The notes under the pieces: generated by a model
What the model was told of the DNA's origin: nothing
The model's input: only the letters and a program-made list of their open reading frames with translations
Database searches by the model: none
DNA from: a virus
Virus record (IMG/VR): IMGVR_UViG_3300043568_000667
Location: 1-32,244 of that record
Length of the DNA stretch: 32,244 bases
Direction: 5' to 3' (one strand)
Shown here: positions 7,138 to 14,294 of the stretch, one piece after another
Position numbering within the stretch: position 1 is the first letter of the stretch
Layout: every line of letters starts with the position of its first letter
Made by a program: the position numbers and the translations under genes

Positions 7138-7914
7138 TTATAAAATAATATTTATTTCTGTTGAATTGTCCAAAGTTACGAAAGTAGTTGATTCTTGCAA
7201 AATTCCATCCACGTAAATATCTAAATTTGTATCTGGTAAAGTGAAATTTATACTGCTTGTTTCAATGTAAGTATCGTTTGAATTATTAACCGTAATTGAA
7301 CCTCCAACCGTTACCACTATTTGACCGCCCGAAACACTTGGAATGTTTACCGTTTCAATTACCGTTCCTTCACTATCTACTAATTCAACTGGTGTATTTG
7401 GAACGATGTAACTAGATCCATTCGGAACTGTTCTTTGCCATTCATCGTTTGTGTTTGATAATTGAACAAAATCGCTCTGAGGAATTGCGTTTACACAAAT
7501 AGAACTATTTTCACGAAAAGTAATTTTTCCAGTTAAAAAAACTCCACTTACATTTGAATCAAAAAGGTTGTGAAATTGCAAACAATTTGGTGAAATAAAA
7601 TCTTTTACCGAATCTGAATTATTAATTAAAATAATCAATTTTCTTGCTTCAATTTCTGCTAGTTCAACAACTTCATCGTGTTGTTCAGGCGTCCAATCTA
7701 ATTGCGATTTATGAAATATTACCAGCTTTAAATCATAAGTACGAGTAATTGCACCTGTAGTCGAGCTGACAAAATTAAAACTAATTGGATCGTCCAAATA
7801 AACGGCAGGATTTATTTGATTGTCTGAAATAAAATTCTGCCAGTCACGTTCACCACGTCCAAAATCATAAGAGGTTTGCTCAACTAACGATTTTATAAAA
7901 TTTGAAAAAGTCAT
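7138..7914 (-). CDS. Putative neck/tail-completion protein
   Basis: A 258-residue protein. The N-terminal 150 residues begin MTFSNFIKSLVEQTSYDFGR and form an alpha/beta domain with the helical segment TPEQHDEVVELAEIEARKLI, reminiscent of tail-terminator or neck folds. Residues 160-258 are a beta-rich part with repeated Val/Thr/Ser strands. It overlaps the connector gene by ATGA and precedes the fibre gene. Role inferred from position between portal/connector and fibres; family not firmly recognised. Confidence 0.5.
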   Translation of the reverse strand: MTFSNFIKSLVEQTSYDFGRGERDWQNFISDNQINPAVYLDDPISFNFVSSTTGAITRTYDLKLVIFHKSQLDWTPEQHDEVVELAEIEARKLIILINNSDSVKDFISPNCLQFHNLFDSNVSGVFLTGKITFRENSSICVNAIPQSDFVQLSNTNDEWQRTVPNGSSYIVPNTPVELVDSEGTVIETVNIPSVSGGQIVVTVGGSITVNNSNDTYIETSSINFTLPDTNLDIYVDGILQESTTFVTLDNSTEINIIL

Positions 7915-8444
7915 CCTATTTGTCTAATTTTTACTCCAGCAACGTATCTTTTATTTTCCTTACAATTTACTTTCCATAGTGGGTAAAGTTCCCTATTTCG
8001 GTCTAAATAAAGCATAAACCTATCCGCATAAACTTGTGAGCCGCTACGAGCTTGCTCAACTAATCGAGAAACCGTTTTTTCGCTTACGTGTTCAGAATAT
8101 TGATTTGCTTTGTGAACGAATCCAGTTGCCGTTGCAATAACAGAACTATTTGCCGTATACCTAGCGTAAGCTGAATAAACCAAAAATGCTTTTATTCCTT
8201 CTTGCGTGTATTCTTTTCCGCCAAAACTGTAAGTTGATCCATTAAATAGATCTCCGTAAACTTGCAAACTTGGTGATGCTTCAAAATCTTGAACCAAAGC
8301 GAAATAAAATTCATCACCTAAAATTGGTCGTAAATCAAAATCCTGAGCTTCTAAAATTTGTGGCGTTAATTGTGCGATTTCATTTGTATTTAATGAAATA
8401 GTTTTACGCGCTCTGATATCGTTTATTGTAATTAGTGCTGTCAT
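7911..8444 (-). CDS. Head-tail connector-like protein (DUF6712-like)
   Basis: A 177-residue helical protein beginning MTALITINDIRARKTISLNT. It has a central KAFLVYSAYARYTANSSVIA segment and a C-terminal EQARSGSQVYADRFMLYLDR. This pattern matches a connector-type family frequent in Bacteroidota phages, located just downstream of the portal. Its start overlaps the portal stop (ATGA, 8441-8444) and its end overlaps the next gene likewise. It probably forms the ring between portal and tail. Confidence 0.6.
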   Translation of the reverse strand: MTALITINDIRARKTISLNTNEIAQLTPQILEAQDFDLRPILGDEFYFALVQDFEASPSLQVYGDLFNGSTYSFGGKEYTQEGIKAFLVYSAYARYTANSSVIATATGFVHKANQYSEHVSEKTVSRLVEQARSGSQVYADRFMLYLDRNRELYPLWKVNCKENKRYVAGVKIRQIG

Positions 8445-9808
8445 ATTCCTAACATTGTGTTTGCTTGTTGTTCAGTAAGTCCAAATAATACAATCATCGA
8501 ACCTTTCTTTTGTTCAATAGTCAAAACAGGATCTGCAATAATTGAAGTTAATGCTTGTGTGCCTCCAACTCCTAAAGTTACCGCTAAAACGCTGTTGTCT
8601 GACTTGGCATCCTCCAATGCTTCGTATCCTAAAGACTGTCTAAATTCGTTCTTTGTGAAGTATTGAGCGTACGTTACATCAAGTTCCTTTTCTACTTTTA
8701 AAGGTATAATTGAATAATCTTTTGTTGGGCAAATATCAAAGTAAAAATTTGTAAAAACCATTTTTAAAATTTCTTCAATAATTAAACGATCATCTGCCGT
8801 AATTGTATTATAAAAATCAGTAGCGTCTGAAATTTCTTTTGACGTTCCCAAACTACCGCTTGTGCGAACTAATAATGCAGGCGGAATTAAAAACGATTTT
8901 ATAATATTATCACGACTTGAATTTTCTGTATATTCATAAAGACCGTCATAATCTTGAATTTCGACCTTTTTTAAATCAATACTTTCTTCGTCTGATTCTC
9001 GTTGCATCCAAAGAATTGTTCCAGAACCATCACCGCCTTGAAATCGCTCTAAATTTTCCGCAAGTCCGTTTTCTTCTAAAATTTCATTTCCATTTTCATC
9101 TAATGAAACTTCTTCTTTTCCAGTAACTAAAATATGACTTGCAAGAAAGTTTTTAGCGCTTGTATTTGCTTTGAACCTTTTTGTTTGAGCTTCAGTTATC
9201 ATATCCTCCAAAACAGCGTCAAAATCTGCTAATGGATATTCTAATCCGTTTGAAGTCCAATATAAAACTTGACCGTTGTAATTTTCCCAACCTCCTGCTA
9301 TTTCAACTTCGCGAAGAACATTCGTTGGATTGTAAATGTTTATAAATTCAACATCCGTTTTTTTAAAGTTTTTTCTTTTTGTTTTTCCCCAGTCGTCGTA
9401 AACTGCAATTTTAAATTCATTTTCGTTTATTCCGAGTCTGCAGTATTCAAAATTAATTGGCGTTACATCAACTTTTTGCCCTAATCCGTTGTAATTTACA
9501 TGAAGTGCGATACCGTTAAAGCTACCTTTTGAAAAAGCCATTTTTCGAATCAACTTATCAACGGTTAATCCTTTTTCATTAACTACAGCTTTGTAAAAAT
9601 CAACGTCCTTTGCACCTCGTCCCATTACAAAACGTGTAAACATTCGTAAACAAGTTTTTGCAGTTCCTGAATCGTTAATAATATCAATAACTCTTTGAGG
9701 GTAAAGGTTGTCTAAATCATACGCAAGAATGTTAAGGTCGCGAATATCAATCCTATCAATCCTTGCTTTGATTTTATTCCTATCCGCTGTTATTTTGACT
9801 CTTGCCAT
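8441..9808 (-). CDS. Portal protein
   Basis: A 455-residue protein. The N-terminal part has an arginine-rich lead, and LDNLYPQRVIDIINDSGTAK begins the portal core. The central part has NIYNPTNVLREVEIAGGWEN, and the C-terminal half has SFLIPPALLVRTSGSLGTSK followed by a long helix through EILKMVF, the wing/stem/crown layout usual in portals. The ring at the capsid vertex is the DNA gate and docks terminase and connector. Unusually it is encoded downstream of the major capsid gene. It overlaps the preceding gene by 19 bases. Confidence 0.8.
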   Translation of the reverse strand: MARVKITADRNKIKARIDRIDIRDLNILAYDLDNLYPQRVIDIINDSGTAKTCLRMFTRFVMGRGAKDVDFYKAVVNEKGLTVDKLIRKMAFSKGSFNGIALHVNYNGLGQKVDVTPINFEYCRLGINENEFKIAVYDDWGKTKRKNFKKTDVEFINIYNPTNVLREVEIAGGWENYNGQVLYWTSNGLEYPLADFDAVLEDMITEAQTKRFKANTSAKNFLASHILVTGKEEVSLDENGNEILEENGLAENLERFQGGDGSGTILWMQRESDEESIDLKKVEIQDYDGLYEYTENSSRDNIIKSFLIPPALLVRTSGSLGTSKEISDATDFYNTITADDRLIIEEILKMVFTNFYFDICPTKDYSIIPLKVEKELDVTYAQYFTKNEFRQSLGYEALEDAKSDNSVLAVTLGVGGTQALTSIIADPVLTIEQKKGSMIVLFGLTEQQANTMLGI

Positions 9809-10275
9809 AATTTTATTAATTCAGGTTGTTTTGTTCCTTTTGGTACTTCAATAAGTCTTTCTTTTAATTGCGCTCTCATTTCTTTTGCGCTTGGTAAAAT
9901 TTCTTTACCGTTTACAATATCTTTCCAATCTTTTGGAAATTCTATAAAAAATTTAATTGTAGCGGGACTTGCTTTTAAAGCATTTATAAATTCAGCATCC
10001 GTTGAATGTTCAGTAATTGTAGCGTGTAAAAATGAAGTTACAACCGTTCCTTTTCTTAACTTAAATTTATTCATAATAGTTATTTTTATTTGTTGACGTT
10101 TTGCATAAAAAAATAAATCTTCAACGCATTTGCACCCTCTGGATTGATTTAAAGAAATTCCAAAAAAATGTTTATTCAGCTTATTAGCGTTTCGCCATTC
10201 ATTTGAATTATAATCGTTTCGCCATTTTGCTATTGAAATTTCAGAGGCTAAAACTTGTTCAAGTAATTCTTTCAT
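9790..10275 (-). CDS. Hypothetical protein preceding portal; possible two-part fusion
   Basis: From the ATG at 10275 the protein has 161 residues and starts MKELLEQVLASEISIAKWRN. The frame is open to 10305, but that extension would lie inside the terminator hairpin, so 10275 is preferred. The first 67 residues are helical and contain CKCVEDLFFYAKR. The rest starts at an internal Met (10074; MNKFKLRKGTVVTSFLHATI) and looks like a separate small domain, so it may be a fusion or have an internal start. Function unknown. Confidence 0.6.
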   Translation of the reverse strand: MKELLEQVLASEISIAKWRNDYNSNEWRNANKLNKHFFGISLNQSRGCKCVEDLFFYAKRQQIKITIMNKFKLRKGTVVTSFLHATITEHSTDAEFINALKASPATIKFFIEFPKDWKDIVNGKEILPSAKEMRAQLKERLIEVPKGTKQPELIKLWQESK

Positions 10276-10278
10276 AGT

Positions 10279-10309
10279 AAAAAAAATAGGGTACAAAAAT
10301 TGCACCCTA
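10279..10309 (-). terminator. Strong terminator between capsid-side genes and portal-side genes
   Basis: On the minus strand TAGGGTGCA pairs with TGTACCCTA (9 bp with one G-U; plus-strand 10287-10295 with 10301-10309) around a 5-base loop, followed by eight T. It lies directly before the ATG at 10275, so genes below it depend on read-through or antitermination. Confidence 0.85.
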
Positions 10310-10337
10310 TAAAATTACATATTTTTCAATGATATTT

Positions 10338-10907
10338 TTACAAAGCGTCAAAAATAGCTTTTGTTGTCGCATAATCTGTATCGAAAAATGCGTTAGGTAA
10401 TTTAGGTTCTTTGTTGTTTTTTGTCAAGAAAGTAACAGCAAATGCACCTTGTGTTTCAGCATCGTTTACGTTTCTGTTTAATACCGTGAATTCTAATCCA
10501 GTTGTTAAACCGTATACTTCAAATGCACTTTCACCGCTTGCGCCTTGAAAATAATTTTCAGTAATTACAACGTAACGACCTTCAACTCCAGCATTAAAGT
10601 TTTCTTTCATTTCAGGTGAAATGTCGAATCCTAAAATTTCAACTTGATGATCAAATTTCTTGAAATAAGTACCATCGACAAGCATTGCTTGTGGTCTAAT
10701 TGAATTACTTACTCCGTCAACTTCAAAAGCGCTTGCTCCAGAATTTAAAATAATATCTAAAACTTGTGCTTTGTTTGTAGCATCATAAACAACAGATTGA
10801 ATATCTGAAAAGTTAATGATTTTTGCAAGATCACGCGTTCCCATTGTAAGTGGATTTTCGCAATCTTTTTTTATGTTTTGATTAATTTTTCCGCAAATAG
10901 TTGCCAT
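10338..10907 (-). CDS. Putative structural protein (major tail- or decoration-like)
   Basis: A 189-residue protein starting MATICGKINQNIKKDCENPL, with a mixed beta pattern (VVYDATNKAQVLDIILNSGA, QVEILGFDISPEMKENF) and an extended C-terminus ending YATTKAIFDAL. It follows the major capsid gene and is flanked by terminators on both sides, which suggests high, separately adjusted expression, as for a tail-tube or decoration protein. The family assignment is tentative. Confidence 0.55.
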   Translation of the reverse strand: MATICGKINQNIKKDCENPLTMGTRDLAKIINFSDIQSVVYDATNKAQVLDIILNSGASAFEVDGVSNSIRPQAMLVDGTYFKKFDHQVEILGFDISPEMKENFNAGVEGRYVVITENYFQGASGESAFEVYGLTTGLEFTVLNRNVNDAETQGAFAVTFLTKNNKEPKLPNAFFDTDYATTKAIFDAL

Positions 10908-10930
10908 TTTTTTTCTTTTTATTAAAGTGA

Positions 10931-10956
10931 AAAATAAGGGGTGTATTTCAACCCCT
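10931..10956 (-). terminator. Terminator after major capsid gene
   Basis: On the minus strand AGGGGT pairs with ACCCCT (plus-strand 10937-10942 with 10951-10956) with an 8-base loop, followed by TATTTTT. It is moderately strong and sits in the 56-base gap between capsid and the 189-residue gene, so partial termination is likely. Confidence 0.7.
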
Positions 10957-10963
10957 AGTTAAT

Positions 10964-12049
10964 TTAGTATGCAACTTGAACTTCGTGATCAATAATAACT
11001 TTTGCGTCAATGTTGAATTGGAAATCAACGTTTGTCGTTTTTGTCATTTTGTCATAGAACATATCAAAAGCGCTTAAATTTGCTTCTTCTTCAGTACCTA
11101 CTTGAATGTTTGTTGGAACTGTTAAAATTACTCTGTGTGGTAAAAAGTATTTTGTTCCGTTGTTATAGTAAGATTTGATTGTTCTGTCCCAAAACTCAAC
11201 ACAAACTACAGGAATTCCACCTGCATTAACTTGCATCATTCCGTTTTCTAAACGTTCAGTTGTGAAAGAAATGTTTGCAAACGTTAACTCACGTCTATAT
11301 TGATCGAATACCGATTTTGTAACTTGGAAAACCAAACCTTCTTTTGCAGTCAAACGAGAATCTGCTCCAACCTCCATGTCAAACAATAAATTCATCACTA
11401 CTTTGTTAGTAGTATCTGTTGAATTAAATGCTTGTAAAGCGTAAGATGCAGCCGCATTTTTTGTAGCTAATCCTGCCGTTTTACGTGTTGCGTCTGCTCC
11501 TACGATTGCATAGATTTGTTTCCAAATTCCATCAATTTTATTAAAGAAAGCAAGGTTTGTTCCGTTGGTAATAACTCCAGCAGGTGAACTGTTGTAGTTT
11601 GCCGCATCAACATCGTTGAAATAAGCAATACGCATCCAAGTTTCGATTAATTCAGTAGAAAGCAAGTCTTCAACATAAAGAGCAAAATCTGTTGCTGTTA
11701 AATCCGATTTCTCTAAACCGTTTTTTGTAGCCCAAATAAAGAAAGTTTCTTCGATATCAGTCCAACAATAAGAAAGACGATCGCTAACTGTTGCAGGTAA
11801 CCACTCTTTGCCAGTTAATGGACTCGTTACGGTGCGTCCTTCAGGATTGCACTCGCCACTTCCTAAACCTAAAAGACTGTTAAAACGTCCTAAAATAGCA
11901 ATTTGTTTCTTTGTTTTGATTCCTTGAACAATTGAAACCAATTGATTTACTTCAGGAGTTGCGAAAGCTGATACGAAAACAGCTTCTGCGCTTGACTTTA
12001 CGATATCTCCAGTAAAGTCTAAGGTGTTTGGATTAAATGGAGTTGGCAT
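10964..12049 (-). CDS. Major capsid protein
   Basis: A 361-residue protein beginning MPTPFNPNTLDFTGDIVKSS. It lies directly after the ClpP-like protease/scaffold gene (2-base gap) and before a small structural gene, the usual capsid position. Features include an N-terminal arm, IAILGRFNSLLGLGSGECNP, a central helix-rich part (LLSTELIETWMRIAYF) and a C-terminal beta-rich P-domain-like part (ANISFTTERLENGMMQVNAG, FFLPHRVILTVP-like strand). An HK97 fold is expected but not demonstrated from sequence alone. Confidence 0.8.
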   Translation of the reverse strand: MPTPFNPNTLDFTGDIVKSSAEAVFVSAFATPEVNQLVSIVQGIKTKKQIAILGRFNSLLGLGSGECNPEGRTVTSPLTGKEWLPATVSDRLSYCWTDIEETFFIWATKNGLEKSDLTATDFALYVEDLLSTELIETWMRIAYFNDVDAANYNSSPAGVITNGTNLAFFNKIDGIWKQIYAIVGADATRKTAGLATKNAAASYALQAFNSTDTTNKVVMNLLFDMEVGADSRLTAKEGLVFQVTKSVFDQYRRELTFANISFTTERLENGMMQVNAGGIPVVCVEFWDRTIKSYYNNGTKYFLPHRVILTVPTNIQVGTEEEANLSAFDMFYDKMTKTTNVDFQFNIDAKVIIDHEVQVAY

Positions 12050-12051
12050 TG

Positions 12052-13140
12052 TTATTTTTTGTTTTTAATTTGATTTCTTTTTTCCGCCATAATCTCAGCT
12101 TGGCTTTTAGCTGGTGTTGTTGGTGTTTTAAAATGCGCACTTGGTGCAGGTGGTGTGAAAGTAGATTTTTGAGCTTTCAAAGTTTCCATTACTGCTAAAA
12201 CTTCATTGTGTTCAGTTTCCATTTGAGCAAAAACTCCTTTGTTAGTTTCAAGTTCACTTTGTAAAGCTAAAATTTCAGCATTTTTTGCTTCGATTTGTGC
12301 TTTCAAATCAACGATTTCACCTAAGTAATCAGTGCTTTCACCTGAAGCAAGAATAATTTCGCCTACAATTCCAGCTTCCGTTACAATTACTTGTGTTCCG
12401 TCAGGTAAAACGTAAGTGTCAATTGGTGCAGCTTCTCCGTTTAATGTCATTGGATCACCTACCATTAAATCGCTGAATGGTGTTTCAACTGTACCTTGTT
12501 CAATATCAGCCATTATTGCCTGAATTGTACGACCTTGAATTTTAGCCATTGCTTTCGCAAATAAGCCTAATTTGATTGTTTCTTTTTTCATTTTATCATT
12601 TTTGTTTATAAATGCAATTGGTTTTAATTTTGGAATTATTTGAGAAACAAAACCTAATGTTACAAGTTGCTCGTTTGTTAAATTTGCTTCAACATCCATT
12701 AAACTTGCAATTGCTTCTTTACTCGTTCCAGTCGCTGTCGAATACATAGAAACCATTTCTTTTGAAAGCGGTTCTAAAACATCGACCATTTCTTTTAAAT
12801 CGTTTACGTTCGCTTGTCCTATTCCATCAAATAAAGGATTATGAATCATATACTCAGTCCCTTCAACGATTTTTCTTTTTTCTAAAGAAACAGCCAAATG
12901 TATTTCCGTTGCTATTGAAGCGCATAAACCACTTGCAATTGTATGAACGTTTTTTAACGATTTTAAATATTCAGCGATTTGTTTTCCAACCTCAACAGAT
13001 CCGCCCGGTGAATTAATGTAACAATTTATTTGCTCACATTCTTTTAACGGCTCAACTTGTAATGCAACATCAATAAGCTCAACGCCCTTCGTGTTTTCAT
13101 CACTACCAATTTGTCCCGTTATGTAAATATTTCCAATCAT
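12052..13140 (-). CDS. ClpP-like head maturation protease fused to scaffold
   Basis: A 362-residue protein. Residues 1-180 form a ClpP/S14-type serine protease: oxyanion loop NSPGGS (43-48), nucleophile S75 in GLCASIA, H100 in YMIHNP and D149 in LMDVEANLT complete the triad. Residues 184-362 form a scaffold-like part with a coiled coil (about 275-325) and a Pro-rich tail. Such proteases cleave scaffold and capsid arms during prohead maturation. An internal ATG at 12591 (M184, MKKETIKLGLFAKAMAK), preceded by an A-rich stretch, may yield a separate scaffold, as lambda Nu3 does from gene C. The start abuts the divergent plus-strand gene. Confidence 0.88.
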   Translation of the reverse strand: MIGNIYITGQIGSDENTKGVELIDVALQVEPLKECEQINCYINSPGGSVEVGKQIAEYLKSLKNVHTIASGLCASIATEIHLAVSLEKRKIVEGTEYMIHNPLFDGIGQANVNDLKEMVDVLEPLSKEMVSMYSTATGTSKEAIASLMDVEANLTNEQLVTLGFVSQIIPKLKPIAFINKNDKMKKETIKLGLFAKAMAKIQGRTIQAIMADIEQGTVETPFSDLMVGDPMTLNGEAAPIDTYVLPDGTQVIVTEAGIVGEIILASGESTDYLGEIVDLKAQIEAKNAEILALQSELETNKGVFAQMETEHNEVLAVMETLKAQKSTFTPPAPSAHFKTPTTPAKSQAEIMAEKRNQIKNKK

Positions 13141-13153
13141 TAAAACAAAATTA

Positions 13154-13161
13154 TATCTTTG
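13154..13161 (+). promoter_or_regulatory. Plus-strand promoter -7 box
   Basis: TATCTTTG matches TAnnTTTG about 25 bases before the ATG at 13186. A weak TTTC lies about 20 bp upstream as a possible -33. It is the only clear plus-strand promoter candidate and suits the single plus-strand gene, whose transcript would start near 13168. Confidence 0.6.
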
Positions 13162-13185
13162 TCACTCACGATGTTTGACACAATT

Positions 13186-13683
13186 ATGACAATAGAAATT
13201 TTAGGTTTAGGTGAATCGCTTTCAGAATACCAACCAAATGAGAATTTAACAATAGGAGTAAATGATATTCATTCGCGTATTAAAACAGATTACGTTGTTT
13301 GCGTTGATAACTTTGAAGCGTTTACAAAGGAACGATTAAACACTATTTTAAAAACTGAATGCGACGGTTTTTATTCTCAGTTAGAATGTTGGCGAAATAT
13401 TCCAAATTTTAAAAGAATTGAATTTTATAGACTAGCAAAATTAACAGATCAAAAATTCAGATATTCAAACAATAGTACTTTTGTCGCTTGTGTTTTAGCT
13501 TACAAATTAGGTGCAAAAAAAATAATTCTTTGGGGTGTTGATTTTAGAACGCATCAAAACTTTAAAGGAAATTCATATACGAAAGCAATTGAAGACTTTA
13601 AACAGCTAAAAAAAGACTTAATTAAATTAGATTGCAAATTAATTGTAGGTTCTGAATATTCCGCTTTGCACGGTTTAATTTAA
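13186..13683 (+). CDS. DUF115/MptE-like Rossmann protein, only plus-strand gene
   Basis: From the ATG at 13186 it has 165 residues. It opens MTIEILGLGESLSEYQPNEN (a glycine-rich first strand-loop), then LTIGVNDIHSRIKTDYVVCVD, and later NSTFVACVLAYKLGAKKIIL followed by WGVDF. This order (GLGxSL, GVND, D-x-CVD, N-S-T-F, GVDF) resembles small DUF115/MptE-like proteins linked to glycan or motility factors, also found in phages. An ATG at 13171 and a TTG at 13159 are alternative starts, but the promoter box favours 13186. It lies on the opposite strand to all virion genes, between the tape-measure region and the protease, and overlaps the next gene tail to tail by 9 bases. Possibly a late-acquired moron. 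Confidence 0.7.
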   Translation: MTIEILGLGESLSEYQPNENLTIGVNDIHSRIKTDYVVCVDNFEAFTKERLNTILKTECDGFYSQLECWRNIPNFKRIEFYRLAKLTDQKFRYSNNSTFVACVLAYKLGAKKIILWGVDFRTHQNFKGNSYTKAIEDFKQLKKDLIKLDCKLIVGSEYSALHGLI

Positions 13684-14034
13684 CCATCCTTTTTCAATAC
13701 AAATTTCTAAAATGCCGTTTTGTTTCACTTTATCAAAGTCAGCTACTCCGATAATTTCAGCAAAACAAACGTGTTCGTTTTTGTACTTCATATTTAAACG
13801 CTTCATTACTTCAATCGTAGGATTTTTAGCCCAATTTGGACGTGAAGAAATATAATCGTTATTTAGTTCAAAATGTTTAAACGGTATTAATTTCAATTGT
13901 TTATCTTCAAAAATTACTGCTACTGAATAATCTTCTATTTCCAAAAGTAAAGCCGTTCGCATTTTATTAAATCCAGCAAATAAGCGTTTTAATCCCTTTG
14001 CTTTAAAATGTAGTATATCTCCGTGTTTTAACAT
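13675..14034 (-). CDS. Hypothetical 119-residue protein
   Basis: The protein begins MLKHGDILHFKAKGLKRLFA. It contains a beta-rich N-terminal part reminiscent of short lipid- or peptide-processing folds (GDILHFKAKG, then SVAVIFEDKQLKLIPF) and a helical C-terminus with EVMKRLNMKYKNEHVC. The opening GDILHF resembles the start of NlpC/P60-like or permuted papain proteins, but no Cys/His pair in the right place was confirmed, so no enzyme is called. It overlaps the upstream gene by 7 bases and the plus-strand gene by 9 bases at its end. Confidence 0.6.
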   Translation of the reverse strand: MLKHGDILHFKAKGLKRLFAGFNKMRTALLLEIEDYSVAVIFEDKQLKLIPFKHFELNNDYISSRPNWAKNPTIEVMKRLNMKYKNEHVCFAEIIGVADFDKVKQNGILEICIEKGWLN

Positions 14035-14255
14035 TTCATTCTTTTTAAAATTCTGTAAACTGTTCTTGTATCAACTCCAAAAACTATCGAAACATTTTCA
14101 ACAGCTTGTGTTTTTACGTGTCCTTTCATTATTTCCAATTGATAGCTATGATAAATTTTCCTCCATAAAATAACATTTGGCGAAATTAATCCAGAGTGAA
14201 CTAAATTTCTAAGTTCACCACTTTCGTGTAATTTATCTAAAATATTAATTGTCAT
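14028..14255 (-). CDS. Small helix-turn-helix-like protein
   Basis: From the ATG at 14255 it encodes 75 residues, MTINILDKLHESGELRNLVH to RILKRMKC. The C-terminal part (KTQAVENVSIVFGVDTRTVY, then RILKRM) fits a helix-turn-helix of the homeodomain-like type. An ATG at 14294 would overlap the tape-measure gene and lies on the wrong side of the TATATTTG box, so it is rejected. It could be a late regulator or simply a small phage DNA-binding protein. Confidence 0.65.
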   Translation of the reverse strand: MTINILDKLHESGELRNLVHSGLISPNVILWRKIYHSYQLEIMKGHVKTQAVENVSIVFGVDTRTVYRILKRMKC

Positions 14256-14263
14256 ATTCTTGT

Positions 14264-14294
14264 CAAATATACTAAAAATTCGCACGCTCGACAA
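14264..14294 (-). promoter_or_regulatory. Promoter: TTG-N20-TATATTTG
   Basis: On the minus strand a TATATTTG box (plus-strand 14264-14271) has a TTG at plus-strand 14292-14294, 20 bp upstream. It overlaps the end of the tape-measure gene and lies 8 bases before the ATG at 14255, so the transcript would be almost leaderless. It could drive the HTH-like gene, the 119-residue gene and the capsid block. Confidence 0.6.
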
